64,000 nt of DNA from Mycobacterium sp. KBS0706. Lineage in GTDB: Bacteria; Pseudomonadota; Alphaproteobacteria; DSM-16000; Inquilinaceae. This document shows, in pieces, positions 59,101 to 64,000 of this stretch. The stretch is taken from positions 62,001 through 126,000 of the forward strand of contig NZ_VCCH02000008.1 of the NCBI RefSeq assembly GCF_005938675.2, given 5' to 3'. The translations under genes were made by a program, and so were the position numbers. The notes beneath the pieces are model-generated. The model saw only the letters and a program-made list of their open reading frames with translations, had not been told where the DNA came from and searched no databases. The first letter of the stretch is position 1. Each line of letters begins with the position of its first letter.

Positions 59101-59970
59101 TCACGCCGCGATGGCCTCCGGCCGACCCACCGCGTCGTGGATCTGCTCGGCCAGCCGGACCACTGCCGGGGTCCGCGGCCGGGCGCCCCAGGCCAGGGCG
59201 ATCTCCAGCGCCGGCAGGGGTGGCAGCCCGTCGCGCTCGCCCAGCACCCGCATCCCGGCGGGCAGGCTGCAGCCCACCACCACCGCCACGGCCAAGCCGG
59301 CCTGGACCACGGCCAGCAGGCCGACCAGGCTGGGGCTGGAATAGGCGATGCGGTAGGGCCGCTGCGTCGCCGCCAGCGCCTCCAGCGTGACGCCGCGGGC
59401 GACGCAGCCGGGCTCGTACAGCGCCACTGGGAGCGGCTCCTCCAACTGCGGGTCGTGGTCGGGCGACCCGAACCAGACCAGCGGCTCGCGCCGCAGCAGT
59501 TCGCCGTCGCGGCCCGGTCCTCGGGTGATCACCGCCAGGTCGATCTCGCCGGCGGCCAGGCGCCGGTCCAGGAAGGTGGTCTGCTCGCAGGTCAGCTCGA
59601 CCTCGACCTGGGGATGGCTGGCGGCGAACCGCGACAGGATCGGCGGCAGCAGCGAATAGGCGTAGTCGTCGGGGATGCCGAGCTGGACCCGGCCGCGCAG
59701 GTCGGGCTCGACCAGCGCCGCCCAGGCCTCTTCCTCCAGCCGCAGCATGCGCCGGGCGTGGCCCAGCAGGCTCTCGCCGGCATGTGTCAAGGCGACTTGA
59801 CGGCTGCTGCGGTCGAACAGCCTTTTGCCGACCGCCTCCTCCAACCGCCGCACCTGCATGCTGACGGCCGACTGGGTGCGCCCGACCCGCGCGGCGGCCA
59901 GGCTGAAGCTGCCGCCCTCGGCGATCGCCACCAGAGTCCGCAGCACGTCGAGATCGAGGCGTCTGTCCAT
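59101..59970 (-). CDS. LysR family transcriptional regulator
   Basis: A 289-residue LysR regulator: L-D-L-D-V-L-R-T-L-V-A-I-A-E-G-G-S-F-S-L-A-A and R-T-Q-S-A-V-S-M-Q-V as the helix-turn-helix. The ATG at 59970 gives the typical N-terminus; an ATG 36 bases upstream is weaker. It is divergent from an EamA transporter at 60072, its probable target, with a 101-base spacer. Confidence 0.9.
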   Translation of the reverse strand: MDRRLDLDVLRTLVAIAEGGSFSLAAARVGRTQSAVSMQVRRLEEAVGKRLFDRSSRQVALTHAGESLLGHARRMLRLEEEAWAALVEPDLRGRVQLGIPDDYAYSLLPPILSRFAASHPQVEVELTCEQTTFLDRRLAAGEIDLAVITRGPGRDGELLRREPLVWFGSPDHDPQLEEPLPVALYEPGCVARGVTLEALAATQRPYRIAYSSPSLVGLLAVVQAGLAVAVVVGCSLPAGMRVLGERDGLPPLPALEIALAWGARPRTPAVVRLAEQIHDAVGRPEAIAA

Positions 59971-60071
59971 GGCTTCAGCATAAATCCAATTGATCGACAG
60001 CTTCAAATCTATTCGTTTGATTGAAGCTCGGGGCGGGCCCAGCCTTTCTCCACGGACTCCAGGAGGCGACC

Positions 60072-60977
60072 ATGGGCGGCATCGAGGCGGCGGAGCGGCG
60101 GACGGGGATCCTGCAGCTCGCTCTGGGCATGGCGGTGGTCGGCACCGTCGGCGTGTTCATGGAGGAATCGGGGCAGGGGCCGGTCAACGCGGTGTTCTTC
60201 CGCTGCGTCTTCGGCGCGCTGGTCCTGCTGGCCTTCTGTGCGGCCCGCGGCTGGCTGCGCGACCTGCGCCTGGCGCCGCGGCAATGGGCGCTGATCCTGT
60301 TCGGCGGCGTCTGCATCGTGCTGAACTGGGTCGCGTTCTTCGCCGCGATCCGCCACACCTCGATCGCCTTCGCCACCATCGTCTACCATGTCCAACCCTT
60401 CTGGGTGGTGCTGTCCGGGGCGGTGCTGTTCGGCGAGCGGCTCAGCGGCCAGAAGCTGGGCTGGATCGGCATCGCCTTCGCCGGGTTGGCCCTGGCCACC
60501 GGCATCGGCGGCGACGGGGCGGAGCCCGGGCGGCTGCTCGGCGCCGGCCTGGCCGTGCTGGCCTCGCTGCTCTACACCGGCACGGTGCTTTCGACCAAGG
60601 CGCTGCGCGGGGTGCGGCCGCATCTGACCGCGATGATCCATGCCGCCACCGGCATCGTGCTGCTGGCGCCCTTCGTCGGCGTCGCGGACCTGCCCGCGGC
60701 GCCCGGACCCTGGGGCTGGCTGGCCGGGCTCGGCATCGTCCACACCGGCCTGGTCTATGTGCTGATGTACGCCGCCTATCCGAAGCTGCCGACGCCGGTG
60801 ATCGCGGTGCTGGCCTTCGTCTACCCGGCCTCGGCGATCCTGGCCGACTGGCTGGTCTACGGCCACCAGCTCGGGCTGGCCCAGGCGGCCGGGATGGGGC
60901 TGATCGCCCTGGCCAGCCTGGCTGTGACGCTCGGCTGGCGGCTGTGGCCGGCGCGGCGGGCGGCGGCGGCCGGGTAA
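60072..60977 (+). CDS. EamA/DMT family transporter
   Basis: A 301-residue transporter with ten predicted membrane helices in two EamA repeats (G-T-V-G-V-F-M-E-E-S-G in helix 1; I-V-H-T-G-L-V-Y-V-L-M-Y in the second repeat). The ATG at 60072 has AGGAGG seven bases upstream. It is probably a metabolite exporter under control of the divergent LysR gene. Confidence 0.92.
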   Translation: MGGIEAAERRTGILQLALGMAVVGTVGVFMEESGQGPVNAVFFRCVFGALVLLAFCAARGWLRDLRLAPRQWALILFGGVCIVLNWVAFFAAIRHTSIAFATIVYHVQPFWVVLSGAVLFGERLSGQKLGWIGIAFAGLALATGIGGDGAEPGRLLGAGLAVLASLLYTGTVLSTKALRGVRPHLTAMIHAATGIVLLAPFVGVADLPAAPGPWGWLAGLGIVHTGLVYVLMYAAYPKLPTPVIAVLAFVYPASAILADWLVYGHQLGLAQAAGMGLIALASLAVTLGWRLWPARRAAAAG

Positions 60978-61012
60978 GGCCGATAGAATGCACTTGACGG
61001 CGCATCAGGTTG

Positions 61013-61036
61013 TGTTCATGATATGTTCCATGAACA
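61013..61036. promoter_or_regulatory. Palindrome overlapping the start of the 61030 gene
   Basis: TGTTCATG (61013-61020) and CATGAACA (61029-61036) are perfect inverted arms 8 bases apart. The right arm contains the ATG at 61030. A TTGACG (60994-60999) and a CATGAT (61017-61022) separated by 17 bases fit a promoter whose transcript would start at about 61029. Confidence 0.6.
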
Positions 61037-61374
61037 AGCCGCCCTTCTCCGAATTCGCCGCCGCCTTCGTCCTCGCCACCGATCCGGAGCTGGTCCGGCT
61101 CAAGCGGCAGATCGATGCGCTGCATGAGGTGGCCGAGACGGGCATGGCGGCGGCAGAGGCGCTGTCGAAGGATCCCGACAAGCTTTTGGAGACGGCGGAC
61201 AGCTTCCTGCGCCTCGCCGATGAGGTGACCCGGGCGATCGCCCAGTCCGCCAGGCTCCGGGAGAAGTACCGTCGCCGGCGCGAGACGCTCGAGGCCGAGC
61301 GGGCCCGGCGGGTCGCCAGGGCCCGCGCCGCGTTCCTGGCGGCTGGCTCGCCGCCGGCGGGCACCCGGCACTAG
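61030..61374 (+). CDS. Small helical protein of unknown function
   Basis: A 114-residue protein beginning M-N-K-P-P-F-S-E-F. It is helical, with an Arg-rich coiled coil at the end (K-Y-R-R-R-R-E-T-L-E-A-E-R-A-R-R-V-A-R-A). Upstream ATGs at 60988 and 61018 are in frame but fall in the promoter and palindrome. It may be translated from a leaderless mRNA. No family is recognised. Confidence 0.65.
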   Translation: MNKPPFSEFAAAFVLATDPELVRLKRQIDALHEVAETGMAAAEALSKDPDKLLETADSFLRLADEVTRAIAQSARLREKYRRRRETLEAERARRVARARAAFLAAGSPPAGTRH

Positions 61375-61411
61375 GCTGGACCTTCCCATCGGCCAAGCCA
61401 GGGAGGCCGCC

Positions 61412-61897
61412 ATGACCGACTCATCTTCGATCAACGCCGAAGGCATCTCCGAGCCGTTCCCCGTCGAGCGGGTGCCATGGGAGGAATTTGACCGCGGCCG
61501 GCTCGGCAGCCGGTTCCGGGTGCTCAGCAAATTCGGCGGCGGCAGCCATGTCGGCGTGGCCTATGAGGAGCTGCCACCCGGCAAGCAGTCCAACCTGCTG
61601 CACTACCACCTGCTGGAGGAGGAGCATGTCTTCATCCTCGAGGGCGAGCTGACGGTCCGGCTCGGCGACCGCTCCTATCCGGTGAAGCCCGGCGACTATG
61701 TCTGCTTCCCGGCCGGGCAGAAGGTCGGACACTGCCTGGTCAACCACACCGACAAGCCCTGCCGCTACATCCTGATCGGCGAGAACAACCCGCATGACGT
61801 CGCCGTATTCCCGGAAACCGGGCGGGTCAGCGTGCGGCTGACCGGCGAGGGCTATCGCAAGTCGGCGGTGATGGATTATTGGGAAGGCACGGACTGA
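61412..61897 (+). CDS. Cupin domain protein
   Basis: A 161-residue single-domain cupin. Motif 1 is visible as H-Y-H-L-L-E-E-E-H-V-F-I-L-E-G and motif 2 as P-G-D-Y-V-C-F-P-A-G-Q-K-V-G-H, giving the usual His/Glu metal ligands. The catalytic or binding role is unknown. A possible ribosome site, AGGGAGG, is 10 bases before the ATG. Confidence 0.9.
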   Translation: MTDSSSINAEGISEPFPVERVPWEEFDRGRLGSRFRVLSKFGGGSHVGVAYEELPPGKQSNLLHYHLLEEEHVFILEGELTVRLGDRSYPVKPGDYVCFPAGQKVGHCLVNHTDKPCRYILIGENNPHDVAVFPETGRVSVRLTGEGYRKSAVMDYWEGTD

Positions 61898-61934
61898 ATC
61901 CGCTAGCGCCGGACAACGGCGGGGAGGCCAGGCT

Positions 61935-62237
61935 GTGCTGTTCATGATCATCGAGCATTTCGCCAACCGTGACCCGGTGGCGGCCTATCGCCATCTGCGC
62001 GACGCCGGCCGCGGCCTGCCCGAGGGGCTGACCTATGTCGACAGCTGGGTCGAGTCGAATTGCGACCGCTGCTTCCAGCTGATGGAATGCGACGATCTCG
62101 CTCTGCTGCAGCAATGGGTCCTGCACTGGCGCGGCACCGGGGTGAGCTTCGAGATCGTGCCGGTGCTGCGCAGCGCCGAGACCCGCGCCGTGGTGGCGCC
62201 GCTGCTCGACCCGCCGGCCACCGGCCCGATCTCCTGA
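61935..62237 (+). CDS. DUF3303 family protein
   Basis: A 100-residue protein starting with GTG at 61935 (GGGGAGG upstream). The pattern M-L-F-M-I-I-E-H-F and C-F-Q-L-M-E-C-D-D, W-V-L-H-W fits DUF3303, a small dimeric ferredoxin-like family of unknown function. It is 37 bases after the cupin gene and 9 bases before the metallo-hydrolase, so the three are probably one operon. Confidence 0.82.
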   Translation: MLFMIIEHFANRDPVAAYRHLRDAGRGLPEGLTYVDSWVESNCDRCFQLMECDDLALLQQWVLHWRGTGVSFEIVPVLRSAETRAVVAPLLDPPATGPIS

Positions 62238-62246
62238 GAGGACTCC

Positions 62247-63044
62247 ATGGCTGACCTGCCCGTGGCCGCCGAATGGTTCCGCAAGCGCGATATGGGCGGC
62301 GGCCTGACGCTGATCGTCGAGCCGCACACCGATGTGCTGATGCGGGCCAATATCTGGCATCTGCGCTGCCGCGACCGCGACCTGCTGGTCGATGGCGGCC
62401 TCGGCGTGGCGCCGCTGCGGCCGGCCTTCCCCGAGCTGTTCGAAGGGCGCGAGACGATCGCCTTCGCCACCCACACCCATGCCGATCACATCGGCGCGAT
62501 CCATGAGTTCGAGCAGCGCTGGGTGCATCCGCTCGAGGCCGGGGCGCTGGCCCGGCCGCGGCCCGGCACGCTGATCTCCGACCAGATCCCGGCCGAGGCG
62601 CGGCAGCGCTTCCTGGACGCGGGCTACCCGCCGCTCGGGCCAGCCCTGGTCACCGCCGTGCCCCATGCCGGCTACGACCTGCGCGGCTATGCCCTGCAGG
62701 GCGCCGAGCCGACCCGGCGGATCGCGGCGGGGGAGGTGGTGGATCTCGGCGACCGCCGCTTCCGGGTGCTGCATGTGCCCGGCCATTCGCCCGGCAGCAT
62801 CGCCCTGTTCGAGGAGGCGACCGGCACGCTGTTCGCCGGCGATGTGATCTATGACGGCCCGCTGCTGTATCGCGGCCCGGGCATGGACATCGGCGACTAT
62901 GCCCGCTCCTTCGCCCTGCTGCGCTCGCTGCCGGTGACGATGGTCCATGCCGGCCATGACGACAGCTTCGGCAAGGTGCGGCTGGACGCCATCATAGACG
63001 CCTACCTCGCCCGCTGGCGGGCCGAGGGGCTGGTCGAAGGCTGA
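62247..63044 (+). CDS. MBL fold metallo-hydrolase
   Basis: A 265-residue metallo-beta-lactamase-fold hydrolase. The zinc motif T-H-T-H-A-D-H gives H76, H78, D80 and H81; further ligands are in V-P-G-H-S-P-G-S-I and F-A-G-D-V-I-Y-D-G. The glyoxalase II-like pattern suggests thioester or lactone hydrolysis, but the substrate is unknown. Confidence 0.92.
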   Translation: MADLPVAAEWFRKRDMGGGLTLIVEPHTDVLMRANIWHLRCRDRDLLVDGGLGVAPLRPAFPELFEGRETIAFATHTHADHIGAIHEFEQRWVHPLEAGALARPRPGTLISDQIPAEARQRFLDAGYPPLGPALVTAVPHAGYDLRGYALQGAEPTRRIAAGEVVDLGDRRFRVLHVPGHSPGSIALFEEATGTLFAGDVIYDGPLLYRGPGMDIGDYARSFALLRSLPVTMVHAGHDDSFGKVRLDAIIDAYLARWRAEGLVEG

Positions 63045-63061
63045 TCGGAACGGTCCTCTGC

Positions 63062-63098
63062 CATCCCTCGTTTGCCCCGGGGGAACAAGCGAGGGATG
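63062..63098 (+). promoter_or_regulatory. Hairpin covering the ribosome site of the small membrane protein
   Basis: CATCCCTCG (63062-63070) pairs perfectly with CGAGGGATG (63090-63098), with an inner CCCC/GGGG. The 3' arm contains the GAGGG ribosome site and ends one base before the ATG at 63100. It could end the upstream operon or block translation of the small ORF. Confidence 0.6.
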
Positions 63099-63099
63099 C

Positions 63100-63228
63100 A
63101 TGGCGGATCGGTGGGCGCGTCAGCGCGAGATCATCCTGCGCAGCCTGGCCCGGCGGCTGATCTTCCTCGCCGGGATCGTCGTGCTGGCCCTGGTCATCCT
63201 GCTGGTCCGGTTCGGGCCCTGGTCGTGA
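63100..63228 (+). CDS. Small single-pass membrane protein (42 residues)
   Basis: A short ORF from ATG 63100 to TGA 63226-63228. A basic N-terminus (R-W-A-R-Q-R, then A-R-R) precedes one hydrophobic helix (L-I-F-L-A-G-I-V-V-L-A-L-V-I-L-L-V) and the end R-F-G-P-W-S. GAGGG lies five bases upstream. The strong membrane-helix pattern and codon use argue that it is real. Its function is unknown. Confidence 0.6.
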   Translation: MADRWARQREIILRSLARRLIFLAGIVVLALVILLVRFGPWS

Positions 63229-63247
63229 GACCGGCCGAGCCCGCCCG

Positions 63248-63676
63248 TCACTTGGCGAAGAGTTGGCCCCGATCGGCGAAGGCCTTGAACTCCAGCGCGT
63301 TGCCGGACGGATCGAGGAAGAACATCGTCGCCTGCTCGCCGACCTGGCCCTTGAAGCGGACATAGGGCTCGATCACGAAGCGGGTGCCCGCCGCCTTCAG
63401 CCGCTCGGCCAGGGCCTCCCAGTCGGCCATCTCCAGCACCACGCCGAAATGCGGCACCGGCACGTCATGACCGTCGACCGGGTTGTGGTGCGTCGCATCC
63501 TCTTCCGCCGGTGCCGCCTTCAGATGGGCGACGATCTGGTGGCCATACAGGTCGAAATCGATCCAGCTGTCGGAGCTGCGGCCCTCGGGGCAGCCGAGAA
63601 CGGTGCCGTAGAACCGGCGGGCGGCGGCCAGGTCGCGCACAGGGAAGGCGATGTGAAAGGGCGACAGCATTCTCAT
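63248..63676 (-). CDS. VOC family (glyoxalase/dioxygenase-like) protein
   Basis: A 142-residue vicinal-oxygen-chelate protein: [17 protein letters not shown] with the first metal His, the middle H-F-G-V-V-L, and [13 protein letters not shown] with the late Glu ligand. It is similar to the glyoxalase/bleomycin-resistance group often described as extradiol dioxygenase-like. The ATG at 63676 has AAGGA seven bases upstream. It is divergent from a LysR gene. Confidence 0.9.
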   Translation of the reverse strand: MRMLSPFHIAFPVRDLAAARRFYGTVLGCPEGRSSDSWIDFDLYGHQIVAHLKAAPAEEDATHHNPVDGHDVPVPHFGVVLEMADWEALAERLKAAGTRFVIEPYVRFKGQVGEQATMFFLDPSGNALEFKAFADRGQLFAK

Positions 63677-63770
63677 GGATCCTTGCTGGACATTATCCGG
63701 CGCCACTTGCGCCGCGGCAGGGTCTAAGCGGAGAGTCGTGGCCGGACAATCGAGAAAGAGGCTCGGATCA

Positions 63771-64000
63771 ATGAGCTCGGATCATGAATACCGCCTCCCG
63801 TCGCTGAACGGAGTTCGCAGCTTCGCCGCGGCCGGGCGGCACCTGAACCTGACCGCGGCGGCCGCGGCGCTGGGGGTGACCCAGGGCGCGGTCAGCCGCG
63901 CCGTGCAGGCGCTGGAGGTCGAGCTCGGCACACCCCTGTTCCGCCGGGTCGGCCGCGGCATCGAGCTGACCCCCGCCGGCGCCGCCTATCACGCCCGGAT
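63771..64000 (+). CDS. LysR family regulator, GcvA-like (3' truncated by window)
   Basis: The first 76 codons are visible: [23 protein letters not shown], then [14 protein letters not shown] and L-F-R-R-V-G-R-G. This is the GcvA-type winged helix. It is divergent from the VOC gene with a 94-base spacer, so it may regulate that gene. Confidence 0.9.
   Translation, partial: MSSDHEYRLPSLNGVRSFAAAGRHLNLTAAAAALGVTQGAVSRAVQALEVELGTPLFRRVGRGIELTPAGAAYHAR

Overview
This window is chromosomal DNA of very high G+C content with dense gene packing. It looks like an alphaproteobacterium, most likely a soil or plant-associated member of the Rhodospirillales (an Inquilinus- or Azospirillum-like genome is my best guess; this is inference from gene content). 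The supports are the NDUFA12 / mlaD / DUF2155 / aat and accC-accB-aroQ gene order, two DUF1127 proteins, DctBD-DctA, a LysR-DgdA pair, and many sugar, peptide and sulfonate uptake genes. I see no insertion sequence, prophage or CRISPR array. The accessory character comes from catabolic operons, each with its own regulator.

Layout. 1-5.2 kb: the end of a dipeptide-type ABC operon that also encodes a cog3964-type amidohydrolase, a RidA-like protein and a SelA-like PLP enzyme. 5.3-7.7 kb: a large secreted protein of unknown role. 7.8-11.1 kb: an anion-type ABC ATPase and a double-length permease, preceded by a leader with a short ORF and long hairpins. 11.3-15.2 kb: topoisomerase IB, a YaiI/DUF188 protein, a Crp/Fnr regulator and a C-methyltransferase-like protein. 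15.3-19.2 kb: tRNA-Thr, tRNA-Ser, a DUF1127 protein, dxs and a lipoprotein. 19.3-24.7 kb: a ParDE-type toxin-antitoxin pair, then dctD, dctB and dctA with a clear sigma-54 promoter and two DctD-type sites. 25-27 kb: three unrelated secreted or hypothetical proteins. 27-33 kb: a LacI regulator with a divergent alpha-galactoside operon (two permeases, binding protein, GH4 glycosidase) and two perfect operators. 33-35.4 kb: dgdR and dgdA. 35.6-37.9 kb: an RTX repeat protein. 38-42 kb: a MocR-type regulator, a DMT exporter and a LysR regulator. 42-44 kb: ssuA-ssuD. 44-47 kb: aldo/keto reductase, azoR and hxlR, then DUF1127. 47.3-47.6 kb: a decayed EamA gene. 47.7-57 kb: a conserved housekeeping cluster (NDUFA12, mlaD, DUF2155, aat, accC, accB, aroQ) interrupted by MAPEG, GNAT, a second-type tryptophanyl-tRNA synthetase and a pair of paralogous secreted proteins. 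57-64 kb: two TPM-domain proteins with LemA, LysR and an EamA transporter, and small enzymes, ending inside a LysR gene.

The most striking item is at 51.3-52.5 kb. A 15-residue leader peptide with tandem Trp codons and a rho-independent terminator precede a tryptophanyl-tRNA synthetase gene, which is the arrangement of a Trp attenuator. The enzyme has Gln at the position aligned with the His that governs indolmycin sensitivity. This resembles the auxiliary, attenuated TrpRS of Streptomyces, but here it lies in a proteobacterial chromosome. Other points worth checking are the leader ORF and RBS-sequestering stem before the double permease, a probable AUU-started secreted protein, a short ORF coupled to dxs, and several palindromes that sit on start codons or promoters.
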